NCBI GenBank assembly: GCA_958496175.1
Contig: OY292277.1
Coordinates: 1,302,001-1,366,000, forward strand
Direction: 5' to 3'
DNA from: Sisyra terminalis
Lineage: Eukaryota; Arthropoda; Insecta; Neuroptera; Sisyridae
Length of the DNA: 64,000 nucleotides
Part shown: positions 27,558-39,720 of the stretch, piece after piece
Layout of the letters: every line of letters starts with the position of its first letter
How positions within the stretch are numbered: position 1 is the stretch's first letter
The notes under the pieces: generated by a model
What the model was told of the DNA's origin: nothing
Databases searched by the model: none
Seen by the model: only the letters and a program-made list of their open reading frames with translations
Program-made: the position numbers and the translations under genes

Positions 27558-30500
27558 GCAAATAATGCCGCAAAATAACCGCAATGATATTCGCAAAAAT
27601 AACCGCAAATATCACCGCAAAATAACCGCAATAATATCCGCAAAAATAACCGCAAATGATACCGCAAAATAACCGCAATTATATCCGCAAAAATAACCGC
27701 AATAATATCAGCAAAAATAACCGCAAATATCACCGCAAAATAACCGCAATAATATCCGCAAAAATATCCGCAAATATTACCGCAAAATAACCGCAATGAT
27801 ATCAGCAAAAATAACCGCAAATATTACCGCAAAATAACCGCAATGATATCCGCAAAAATAACCGCAATAATATCCGCAAAAATAACCGCAAATATCACCG
27901 CAAAATAACCGCAATAATATCCGCAAAAATAACCGCAAATATTACCGCAAAATAACCGCAATAATATCCGCAAAAATATCCGCAAATATTACCGCAAAAT
28001 AACCGCAATGATATCCGCAAAAATAACCGCAATAAAATCCGCAAAAATAACCGCAAATGTTACCGCAAAATACCCGCAATGATATCCGCAAAAATAACCG
28101 CAAATATTTCCGCAAAATAACCGCAATGATATCAGCAAAAATAACCGCAAATATTACCGCAAAATAACCGCAATGATATCCGCAAAAATAACCGCAATAA
28201 TATCCGCAAAAATAACCGCAAATATCACCGCAAAATAACCGCAATAATATCCGCAAAAATAACCGCAAATATTACCGCAAAATAACCGCAATAATATCCG
28301 CAAAAATATCCGCAAATATTACCGCAAAATAACCGCAATGATATCCGCAAAAATAACCGCAATAAAATCCGCAAAAATAACCGCAAATGTTACCGCAAAA
28401 TACCCGCAATGATATCCGCAAAAATAACCGCAAATATTCCCGCCAAACAACTGCAATGATATCCGCAAAAATAACCGCAATAATATCCGCAAAAATAACC
28501 GCAAATATATCCGCAACATAACCGCAATAATATCCGCAAAAATAACCGTATGTTACCGCAAAATAACCGCAATAATATCCGCAAAAATAACCGCTAATAT
28601 TACGGCAAAATAACCGCAAATATCACCGCAAAATAACCGCAATTATATCCGTAAAAATAACCGCAATAATATCCGCAAAAATAACCGCAAATATTACCGC
28701 AAAATAACCGCAATGATATCCGTAAAAATAACCGCAATAATATCCGCAAAAATAACCGCAAATATTACCGCAAAATAACCGCAATGATATCCGCAAAAAT
28801 AACCGCAAATATTACCGCAAAACAACCGCAATGATATCCGCAAAAATAACCGCAATAATATCCGCAAAAATAACCGCAAATATATCCGCAACATAACCGC
28901 AATAATATCCGCAAAAATAACCGCAAATGTTACCGCAAAATAACCGCAATAATATACGCAAAAATAACCGCAAATATTACGGCAAAATAACCGCAAATAT
29001 CACCGCAAAATAACCGCAATTATATCCCCAAAAATAACCGCAATAATATCCGCAAAAATAACCGCAAATATTACCGCTAAATAACCCCAATGATATCCGC
29101 AAAAATAACCGCAAATATTACCGCAAAATAACCGCAATGATATCCGCAAAAATAACCGCAAATATATTCGCAACATAACCGCAATAATATCCGCAAAAAT
29201 AACCGCAAATGTTACCGCAAAATAACCGCAATAATATCCGCAAAAATAACCGCAAATATTACGGCAAAATTACCGCAAATATCACCGCAAAATAACCGCA
29301 ATTATATCCGCAAAAATAACCGCAATAATATCCGCAAAAAAAACCGCAAATATTACCGCTAAATAACCGCAATGATATCCGCAAAAATAACAGCAATAAT
29401 ATCCGCAAATATTACGGCAAAATAACCGCAAATATCACCGCAAAATAACCGCAATTATATCCGCAAAAATAACCGCAATAATATCCGCAAAAATAACCGC
29501 AAATATATCCGCAACATAACCGCAATAATATCCGCAAAAATAACCGTATGTTACCGCAAAATAACCGCAATAATATCCGCAAAAATAACCGCTAATATTA
29601 CGGCAAAATAACCGCAAATATCACCGCAAAATAACCGCAATTATATCCGTAAAAATAACCGCAATAATATCCGCAAAAATAACCGCAAATATTACCGCAA
29701 AATAACCGCAATGATATCCGTAAAAATAACCGCAATAATATCCGCAAAAATAACCGCATATATTACCGCAAAATAACCGCAATGATATCCGCAAAAATAA
29801 CCGCAAATATTACCGCAAAACAACCGCAATGATATCCGCAAAAATAACCGCAATAATATCCGCAAAAATAACCGCAAATATATCCGCAACATAACCGCAA
29901 TAATATCCGCAAAAATAACCGCAAATGTTACCGCAAAATAACCGCAATAATATACGCAAAAATAACCGCAAATATTACGGCAAAATAACCGCAAATATCA
30001 CCGCAAAATAACCGCAATTATATCCGCAAAAATAACCGCAATAATATCCGCAAAAAAAACCGCAAATATTACCGCTAAATAACCGCAATGATATCCGCAA
30101 AAATAACAGCAATAATATCCGCAAAAATAACCGCAAATATTACGGCAAAATAACCGCAAATATCACCGCAAAATAACCGCAATTATATCCGCAAAAATAA
30201 CCGCAATAATATCCGCAAAAATAACCGCAAATATTACGGCAAAATAACCGCAAATATCACCGCAAAATAACCGCAATTATATCCGCAAAAATAACCGCAA
30301 TAATATCCGCAAAAATAACCGCAAATATAACCGCAAAATAACCGCAATTGTATCAGCAAAAATAACCGCAAATATTACCGCAAAATAACCGCAATGATAT
30401 CCGCAAAAATAACCGCAAATATATTCGCAACATAACCGCAATAATATCCGCAAAAATAACCGCAAATGTTACCGCAAAATAACCGCAATAATATCCGCAA

Positions 30501-30861
30501 AAATAACCGCAAATATTGCGGCAAAATTACCGCAAATATCACCGCAAAATAACCGCAATTATATCCGCAAAAATAACCGCAATAATATCCGCAAAAAAAA
30601 CCGCAAATATTACCGCTAAATAACCGCAATGATATCCGCAAAAATAACAGCAATAATATCCGCAAAAATAACCGCAAATATTACGGCAAAATAACCGCAA
30701 ATATCACCGCAAAATAACCGCAATTATATCCGCAAAAATAACCGCAATAATATCCGCAAAAATAACCGCAAATATAACCGCAAAATAACCGCAATTGTAT
30801 CAGCAAAAATAACCGCAAATATTACCGCAAAATAACCGCAATGATATCCGCAAAAATAACC
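27558..30861 (+). repeat. SatA 3.3-kb higher-order repeat, copy 2 (3,304 bp)
   Basis: Opens with CCGCAAATAATGCCGC and carries the marker series in the same order: TTCCCGCCAAACAACTGC near 28,438, CCGTATGTTACC near 28,546 and 29,545, and the nine-A variant CCGCAAAAAAAACCGC near 29,333, 30,050 and 30,592. The next opening marker is 3,304 bp downstream. Internal segments are rearranged relative to copy 1. Confidence 0.8.
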
Positions 30862-33800
30862 GCAAATAATGCCGCAAAATAACCGCAATGATATTCGCAA
30901 AAATAACCGCAAATATCACCGCAAAATAACCGCAATAATATCCGCAAAAATAACCGCAAATGATACCGCAAAATAACCGCAATGATATCCGCAAAAATAA
31001 CCGCAATAATATCAGCAAAAATAACCGCAAATATCACCGCAAAATAACCGCAATAATATCCGCAAAAATATCCGCAAATATTACCGCAAAATAACCGCAA
31101 TGATATCAGCAAAAATAACCGCAAATATTACCGCAAAATAACCGCAATGATATCCGCAAAAATAACCGCAATAATATCCGCAAAAATAACCGCAAATATC
31201 ACCGCAAAATAACCGCAATAATATCCGCAAAAATAACCGCAAATATTACCGCAAAATAACCGCAATAATATCCGCAAAAATAACCGCAAATGTTACCGCA
31301 AAATAACCGCAATAATATCCGCAAAAATAACCGCAAATATTACGGCAAAATAACCGCAAATATCACCGCAAAATAACCGCAATTATATCCGCAAAAATAT
31401 CCGCAAATATTACCGCAAAATAACCGCAATGATATCAGCAAAAATAACCGCAAATATTACCGCAAAATAACCGCAATGATATCCGCAAAAATAACCGCAA
31501 TAATATCCGCAAAAATAACCGCAAATATCACCGCAAAATAACCGCAATAATATCCGCAAAAATAACCGCAAATATTACCGCAAAATAACCGCAATAATAT
31601 CCGCAAAAATATCCGCAAATATTACCGCAAAATAACCGCAATGATATCCGCAAAAATAACCGCAATAAAATCCGCAAAAATAACCGCAAATTTTACCGCA
31701 AAATACCCGCAATGATATCCGCAAAAATAACCGCAAATATTCCCGCCAAACAACTGCAATGATATCCGCAAAAATAACCGCAATAATATCCGCAAAAATA
31801 ACCGCAAATATATCCGCAACATAACCGCAACAATATCCGCAAAAATAACCGTATGTTACCGCAAAATAACCGCAATAATATCCGCAAAAATAACCGCTAA
31901 TATTACGGCAAAATAACCGCAAATATCACCGCAAAATAACCGCAATTATATCCGTAAAAATAACCGCAATAATATCCGCAAAAATAACCGCAAATATTAC
32001 CGCAAAATAACCGCAATGATATCCGTAAAAATAACCGCAATAATATCCGCAAAAATAACCGCATATATTACCGCAAAATAACCGCAATGATATCCGCAAA
32101 AATAACCGCAAATATTACCGCAAAACAACCGCAATGATATCCGCAAAAATAACCGCAATAATATCCGCAAAAATAACCGCAAATATATCCGCAACATAAC
32201 CGCAATAATATCCGCAAAAATAACCGCAAATGTTACCGCAAAATAACCGCAATAATATACGCAAAAATAACCGCAAATATTACGGCAAAATAACCGCAAA
32301 TATCACCGCAAAATAACCGCAATTATATCCGCAAAAATAACCGCAATAATATCCGCAAAAATAACCGCAAATATTACCGCTAAATAACCCCAATGATATC
32401 CGCAAAAATAACCGCAAATATTACCGCAAAATAACCGCAATGATATCCGCAAAAATAACCGCAAATATATTCGCAACATAACCGCAATAATATCCGCAGA
32501 AATAACCGCAAATGTTACCGCAAAATAACCGCAATAATATCCGCAAAAATAACCGCAAATATTACGGCAAAATTACCGCAAATATCACCGCAAAATAACC
32601 GCAATTATATCCGCAAAAATAACCGCAATAATATCCGCAAAAAAAACCGCAAATATTACCGCTAAATAACCGCAATGATATCCGCAAAAATAACAGCAAT
32701 AATATCCGCAAAAATAACCGCAAATATTACGGCAAAATAACCGCAAATATCACCGCAAAATAACCGCAATTATATCCGCAAAAATAACCGCAATAATATC
32801 CGCAAAAATAACCGCAAATATTACCGCTAAATAACCGCAATAATATCCGCAAAAATAACCGCAAATATTACCGCTAAATAACCGCAATAATATCCGCAAA
32901 AATAACCGCAAATATTACCGCTAAATAACCGCAATAATATCCGCAAAAATAACCGCAAATATATCCACAACATAACCGCAATAATATCCGCAAAAATAAC
33001 CGCAAATGTTACCGCAAAATAACCGCAATAATATCCGCAAAAATAACCGCAAATATTACGGCAAAATAACCGCAAATATCACCGCAAAATAACCGCAATT
33101 ATATCCGCAAAAATAATAGCAATAATATCCGCAAAAATAACCGCAAATATTATTGCAAAATAACCGCAATTATATCCGCAAAAATAACCGCAAATATTAC
33201 CGCAAAATAACCGCAATAATATCCGCAAAAATAACCGCAAATATTACCGCAAAATAACCGCAATGATATTCGCAAAAATAACCGCAAATATTACCGCAAA
33301 ATAAAACCGCAATAATATCCGCAAAAATAACCGCAAATGTTACCGCAAAATAACCGCAATGATATCCGCAAAAATAACCGCAATAATATCAGCAAAAATA
33401 ACCGCAAATATTACCGCAAAATAACCGCAATGATATCCGCAAAAATAACCGCAATAATATCCGCAAAAATAACCGCAAATATCACCGCAAAATAACCGCA
33501 ATAATTTCCGCAAAAATAACCGCAAATTTTGCCGCAAAATAACCGCAATGATATCCGCAAAAATAACCCAAAATATCACCGCAAAATAACCGCAATAATA
33601 TCCGCAAAAATAACCGCAAATGTTACCGCAAAATAACCGCAATGATATCCGCAAAAATAACCGCAAATATTACCGCAAAATAACCGCAATGATATCAGCA
33701 AAAATAACCGTAAATATTACCGAAAAATAACCGCAATGATATCCGCAAAAATAACCGCAATAATATCCGCAAAAATAACCGCAAATATCACCGCAAAATA

Positions 33801-34334
33801 ACCGCAATAATATCCGCAAAAATATCCGCAAAAATAACCGCAATGATATCCGCAAAAATAACCGCAAATATTACCGCAAAATAACCGCAATGATATCCGC
33901 AAAAATAACCGCAATAATATCCGCAAAAATAACCGCAAATATCACCGCAAAATAACCGCAATAATATCCGCAAAAATAACCGCAAATGTTGCCGCAAAAT
34001 AACCGCAATGATATCCGCAAAAATAACCCAAAATATCACCGCAAAATAACCGCAATAATATCCGCAAAAATAACCGCAAATGTTACCGCAAAATAACCGC
34101 AATGATATCCGCAAAAATAACCGCAAATATTACCGCAAAATAACCGCAATGATATCCGCAAAAATAACCGCAATAATATCCGCAAAAATAACCGCAAATA
34201 TCACCGCAAAATAACCACAATAATATCCGCAAAAATAACCGCAAATATAACCGCCAAATAACCGCAATTGTATCAGCAAAAATAACCGCAAATATTACCG
34301 CAAAATAACCGCAATGATATCCGCAAAAATAACC
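30862..34334 (+). repeat. SatA 3.3-kb higher-order repeat, copy 3 (3,473 bp)
   Basis: Same marker series as copies 1 and 2. It contains TTTTACCGC in place of TGTTACCGC near 31,691 and CAACAATATCC near 31,829 as private changes. A small indel, AAAATAAAACCGC, lies near 33,298 and recurs near 36,444 in copy 4, showing shared descent. Its last 939 bp match the leader segment at 23,232. Confidence 0.8.
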
Positions 34335-37016
34335 GCAAATAATGCCGCAAAATAACCGCAATGATATTCGCAAAAATAACCGCAAATATCACCGCAAAAT
34401 AACCGCAATAATATCCGCAAAAATAACCGCAAATGATACCGCAAAATAACCGCAATGATATCCGCAAAAATAACCGCAATAATATCAGCAAAAATAACCG
34501 CAAATATCACCGCAAAATAACCGCAATAATATCCGCAAAAATATCCGCAAATATTACCGCAAAATAACCGCAATGATATCAGCAAAAATAACCGCAAATA
34601 TTACCGCAAAATAACCGCAATGATATCCGCAAAAATAACCGCAATAATATCCGCAAAAATAACCGCAAATATCACCGCAAAATAACCGCAATAATATCCG
34701 CAAAAATAACCGCAAATATTACCGCAAACTAACCGCAATAATATCCGCAAAAATACCCGCAAATATTACCGCAAAATAACCGCAATGATATCCGCAAAAA
34801 TAACCGCAATAAAATCCGCAAAAATAACCGCAAATGTTACCGCAAAATACCCGCAATGATATCCGCAAAAATAACCGCAAATATTCCCGCCAAACAACCG
34901 CAATGATATCCGCAAAAATAACCGCAATAATATCCGCAAAAATAACCGCAAATATATCCGCAACATAACCGCAATAATATCCGCAAAAATAACCGTATGT
35001 TACCGCAAAATAACCGCAATAATATCCGCAAAAATAACCGCTAATATTACGGCAAAATAACCGCAAATATCACCGCAAAATAACCGCAATTATATCCGTA
35101 AAATTAACCGCAATAATATCCGCAAGAATAACCGCAAATATTACCGCAAAATAACCGCAATGATATCCGTAAAAATAACCGCAATAATATCCGCAAAAAT
35201 AACCGCAAATATTACCGCAAAATAACCGCAATGATATCCGCAAAAATAACCGCAAATATTACCGCAAAACAACCGCAATGATATCCGCAAAAATAACCGC
35301 AATAATATCCGCAAAAATAACCGCAAATATATCCGCAACATAACCGCAATAATATCCGCAAAAATAACCGCAAATGTTACCGCAAAATAACCGCAATAAT
35401 ATACGCAAAAATAACCGCAAATATTACGGCAAAATAACCGCAAATATCACCGCAAAATAACCGCAATTATATCCGCAAAAATAACCGCAATAATATCCGC
35501 AAAAATAACCGCAAATATTACCGCTAAATAACCCCAATGATATCCGCAAAAATAACCGCAAATATTACCGCAAAATAACCGCAATGATATCCGCAAAAAT
35601 AACCGCAAATATATCCGCAACATAACCGCAATAATATCCGCAAAAATAACCGCAAATGTTACCGCAAAATAACCGCAATAATATCCGCAAAAATAACCGC
35701 AAATATTACGGCAAAATTACCGCAAATATCACCGCAAAATAACCGCAATTATATCCGCAAAAATAACCGCAATAATATCCGCAAAAAAAAACGCAAATAT
35801 TACCGCTAAATAACCGCAATGATATCCGCAAAAATAACAGCAATAATATCCGCAAAAATAACCGCAAATATTACGGCAAAATAACCGCAAATATCACCGC
35901 AAAATAACCGCAATTATATCCGCAAAAATAACCGCAATAATATCCGCAAAAATAACCGCAAATATTACCGCTAAATAACCGCAATAATATCCGCAAAAAT
36001 AACCGCAAATATTACCGCTAAATAACCGCAATAATATCCGCAAAAATAACCGCAAATATTACCGCTAAATAACCGCAATAATATCCGCAAAAATAACCGC
36101 AAATATATCCACAACATAACCGCAATAATATCCGCAAAAATAACCGCAAATGTTACCGCAAAATAACCGCAATAATATCCGCAAAAATAACCGCAAATAT
36201 TACGGCAAAATAACCGCAAATATCACCGCAAAATAACCGCAATTATATCCGCAAAAATAACAGCAATAATATCCGCAAAAATAACCGCAAATATTATTGC
36301 AAAATAACCGCAATTATATCCGCAAAAATAACCGCAAATATTACCGCAAAATAACCGCAATAATATCCGCAAAAATAACCGCAAATATTACCGCAAAATA
36401 ACCGCAATGATATTCGCAAAAATAACCGCAAATATTACCGCAAAATAAAACCGCAATAATATCCGCAAAAATAACCGCAAATGTTACCGCAAAATAACCG
36501 CAATGATATCCGCAAAAATAACCGCAATAATATCAGCAAAAATAACCGCAAATATTACCGCAAAATAACCGCAATGATATCCGCAAAAATAACCGCAAAT
36601 ATTACCGCAAAATAACCGCAATGATATCCGCAAAAATAACCGCAAATATTACCGCAAAACAACCGCAATGATATCCGCAAAAATAACCGCAATAATATCC
36701 GCAAAAATAACCGCAAATATTACGGCAAAATAACCGTAAATATCACCGCAAAATAACCGCAATTATATCCGTAAAAATAACCGCAATAATATCCGCAAAA
36801 ATAACCGCAAATGTTACCGCAAAATAACCGCAATGATATCCGCAAAAATAACCGCAAATATTACCGCAAAATATCCGCAATAACATCCGCAAAAATAACC
36901 GCAAATATTACCGCAAAATAACCGCAATGATATCCGCAAAAATAACCACAAATATCACCGCAAAATAACCGCAATAATATCCGCAAAAACAACCGCAAAT
37001 GTTACCGCAAAATAAC
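34335..37016 (+). repeat. SatA 3.3-kb higher-order repeat, copy 4 (incomplete)
   Basis: Opens with CCGCAAATAATGCCGC near 34,335. From about 34,719 it follows copy 3 at an offset of 3,144 bp, so about 330 bp was lost relative to the 3,473-bp step. From about 36,790 it carries phrases otherwise seen in the 1,366-bp repeat, such as TATCCGCAATAACATCC and AAAACAACCGC. It is cut off by the end of the array. Confidence 0.75.
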
Positions 37017-37264
37017 CGCAATGATATCCGCTAAAATAACCGCAAATATTACCGCAAAATAACCGCAATGATATCCGCAAAAATAACCGCAATAATATCC
37101 GCAAAAATTACCGCAAATATCACCGCAAAATAACCGCTATAATATCCGCCAAAATAACCGCAAATGTTACCGCCAAATAACCGCAATGATATCCGCAAAA
37201 ATAACCGCAAATATCACCGCTGAAAAACCGCAATAATATCCGCAAAAATAACCGCAAATGTTAC
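37017..37264 (+). repeat. SatA array edge, degenerate units
   Basis: The last 250 bp or so carry a cluster of unusual changes: CCGCTAAAATAACC, AAAATTACCGC, CCGCTATAATATCCGCC, TTACCGCCAAATAACC and CACCGCTGAAAAACC. Variants are denser here than in the kilobases before it. Decay at array edges is known for tandem satellites, where edge units escape homogenisation; applying that here is inference. Confidence 0.7.
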
Positions 37265-37270
37265 TCTATA
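37260..37270. other. Junction between SatA and SatB
   Basis: SatA reads ...AATGTTAC up to 37,264 and SatB reads CTATAGCAAAAG from 37,266, with one extra T between or a 1-2 base overlap. The break falls inside an A module and at monomer position 262 of SatB (numbering from GTGGACGTCC). No transposon end, target-site duplication, telomeric repeat or spacer lies at the join. It looks like a direct illegitimate join. Confidence 0.85.
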
Positions 37271-38679
37271 GCAAAAGAAAACATCCCTTATATCCTGTTT
37301 TTCCCAATTTAAATAAGCCTGGTTTTAACTTTGAAATGGAATTGTGGACGTCCTGTTACAGGAAGAACATTTCTTCAAATTGTAATTCACTTAAACGTCC
37401 CTAATCTTAATTTCTTGAGAAAACTAGGCCTTATTTTGAAAAATCTGTCATAAAACAGGCCTTATTTCAGACGGAAAATGTCTCATCTATTTGAGGCTCT
37501 AAAACTTCCCGGTTGAAATTCCCGGTTGAAATTCCCGGCAAACTATCCCGATAAATTAATGTTTCTTTTTTTGAGAACTTGGAGAAAGATTCAAACATTA
37601 ATATTCAATCAGACTATAGCAAAAAAAACCATCCTTTATATCCGGTTTTTCCCAATTTAAATTGGCCTTGTTTTATCTTTAAAATGGAATTGTGGACGTC
37701 CTGTTACCCACAGGAAGAAAATTTCACCCGATTGTAATTCAATAAAACGTCCCTTATCTTAATTTCTTGAGAAAACTAGGCCATATTTTGAAAAATCGGC
37801 CATTAAACTGGCCTTATTTCAGACGGAAAATGTCACATCAATTTACGGCTCTAAAACTTCCTGGTTTAAATTCCCGGCAAACTATCCCGATAAATTAATG
37901 TTTCCTTTTTTTGAGAACGGGGAGAAAGATTCAAACATTAATATTCAATCTGACTATAGCAAAAGAAAACATCCCTTATATCCGGTTTTTCCCAATTTAA
38001 ATTGGCCTTTTTTTAGATTTGAAATGGAATTGTGGACGTCCTGTTACCCAAAGGAAGAAAATTTCTACCGATTGAAATTCAATAAAACGTCCCTTATCTT
38101 AATTTCTTGAGAAAAATAAGCCTTATTTTGAAAAATCGGCCATTAAAGTGGCCTTATTTTAGACGGAAAATGTCATATCCATTTTCGGCTCTAAAATTTC
38201 CGGTTTAAATTCCCGGCAAACTATCCCGATAAATTAATGTTTCTTTTTTGGAGAACTTGGAGAAAGATTCAAACATTAATATTCAATCAGACTATAGCAA
38301 AAAAAACCATCCCTTATATCCGGTTATCCCAATTTAAATTGGCCTTGTTTTAGCTTTGAAATGGAATTGTGGACGTCTTGTTACCCACAGGAAGAAAATT
38401 TCTTCAAATTGTAATTCACTTAAACGTCCCTAATCTTAATTTCTTGAGAAAACTAGGCCTTATTTTGAAAAATCGGCCATTAAACTGGCCTTATTTCAGA
38501 CGGAAAATGTCACATCAATTTACGGCTCTAAAACTTCATGGTTGAAATTCCCGGCAAACTATCCCGATAAATTATTGTTTCTTTTTTTGAGAACTTGGAG
38601 AAAGATTCAAACATTAATATTCAATCAGACTATAGCAAAAAAAAACCATCCCTTATATCCGGTTTTTCCCAATTTAAAT
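37266..38679 (+). repeat. SatB array edge and first monomers
   Basis: Starts with a 78-bp partial monomer. The first full monomer (37,344-37,691) is 348 bp because of two private changes: loss of CCCA from the GTTACCCACAGG motif near 37,356, and a 13-bp tandem duplication (CCCGGTTGAAATT at 37,508-37,520 and 37,521-37,533). The next monomers are 340, 337 and 340 bp. The edge monomer is thus less regular than interior ones. Confidence 0.85.
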
Positions 38680-39720
38680 TGGCCTTGTTTTAGCTTTAAA
38701 ATGGAATTGTGGACGTCCTCTTACCCACAGGAAGAAAATTTCTTCCGATTGTAATTTAATAAAATGTCCCTTATCTTAATTTCTTGAGAAAACGAGGCCT
38801 TATTTAAAAAATCCGCCATTTGACTGGCCTTATTTCACACGGAAAATCTCACATCAATTTACGGCACTAAAACTTCCAGGTTTAAATTCCTGGCAAACTA
38901 TCCCGATACATTAATGTTTCTTTTTTTGAGAACTTGGGGAAAGATTCAAACATTAATATTCAATGAGACTATAGCAAAAGAAAACATCCCTTATATCCTG
39001 TTTTTCCCAATTTAAATTGGCCTTGTTTTAACTTTGAAATGGAATTGTGGACGTCCTGTTACCCACAGGAAGAAAATTTCTTCAAATTGTAATTCACTTA
39101 AACGTCCCTAATCTTAATTACTTGAGAAAACTAGGCCTAATTTTGAAAAATCTGTCATTAAACAGGCCTTATTTCAGACGGAAAATGTCACATCTATTTA
39201 AGGCTCTAAAACTTCCCGGTTTAAATTCCCGGCAAACTATCCCGATAAATTAATGTTTCTTTTTTTGAGAACGTGGAGAAAGATTCAAACATTAATATTC
39301 AATCATACTATAGCAATAGAAAACATCCCTTATAACCTGTTTTTCCTAATTTAAATTGGCCTTGTTTTAACTTTGAAATGGAATTGTGGACGTCCTGTTA
39401 CCCACAGGAAGAACATTTCTTCAAATTGTAATTCACTTAAACGTCCCTAATCTTAATTTTTTGAGAAAACTAGGCCTTATTTTGAAAAATCTGTCATTAA
39501 ACAGGCCTTATTTCAGACGGAAAATGTCTCATCTATTTAAGGCTCTAAATTTTCCCGGTTTAAATTCCCGGCAAACTATCCCGATAAATTAATGTTTCTT
39601 TTTTTGAGAACGTGGAGAAAAATTCAAACATTAATATTCAATCATACTATAGCAAAAGAAAACATCCCTTATATCCTGTTTTTCCCAATTTAAATTGGTC
39701 TTGTTTTAACTTTGAAATGG
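38680..39720 (+). repeat. SatB three-monomer segment, paralogous to 43,107-44,147
   Basis: Matches sequence 4,427 bp downstream (13 monomers away). The shared private variants are AATAAAATGTCCC, CTTATTTAAAAAATCC, TTATTTCACACGG, AATTACTTGAG and CTATAGCAATAGAAAAC, in the same order. Similarity drops at the GTTGACG variant near 39,725. Confidence 0.75.
39047..39385 (+). repeat. SatB reference monomer (339 bp)
   Basis: A typical full monomer, numbered from GTGGACGTCC. Short dyads are visible. GGACGTCC is an 8-bp palindrome at positions 3-10. CCTGT and ACAGG pair across TACCC at 9-23. CTGT and ACAG pair near 107-120 in this type. CCAATTTAAATTGG is a perfect 14-bp palindrome at 300-313. A pyrimidine tract, TTTCTTTTTTTG, lies near 210-221. 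The length is close to two nucleosome repeats, a known tendency of centromeric satellites. The monomer contains a 68-codon open frame starting at GTG, which I judge not to be a gene. Confidence 0.85.

Larger units (their letters stand above)
1..37264 (+). repeat. SatA: modular 23/24-bp satellite array (left array, whole)
   Basis: The whole stretch is made of 11-12 bp modules that begin CCGCAA. They pair as a 24-bp unit (CCGCAATGATAT + CCGCAAAAATAA) or a 23-bp unit (CCGCAAATATCA or CCGCAAATATTA + CCGCAAAATAA). Units combine into 47-bp and 71-bp phrases. All copies have the same orientation, and I saw no inverted block. Dividing by 23.5 bp gives roughly 1,580 units. Consensus GC is about 38%. 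The written strand is very rich in A and C (about 75%). The first module carries GATATC, so an EcoRV site recurs through the array. No gene or transposon interrupts it. The array runs off the left edge of the window. The family is not one I recognise; calling it heterochromatic satellite is an inference from length and structure. Confidence 0.97.

Noticed and set aside
1..37264. Many minus-strand open frames of 60-190 codons rich in LRLFLRIS, CGYHCGYF and AVIFADII
   Set aside because: They are a frame effect. 24-bp words keep the frame, and each 23-bp word shifts it. A stop (from TTA or TCA in the CCGCAAATATYA module) ends the run after three frames. The example checked starts at TTG, neighbouring frames overlap each other heavily, and they change with every indel.
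1..37264. CRISPR array (short regular repeats)
   Set aside because: There are no unique spacers. The sequence between CCGCAA motifs is itself repetitive and only 5-6 bp long, and no cas genes are present.
37260..37270. Telomere or transposon relic at the array junction
   Set aside because: No TTAGG, TTAGGG or TTTAGGG-type repeats and no element ends were found in the surrounding few hundred bases.
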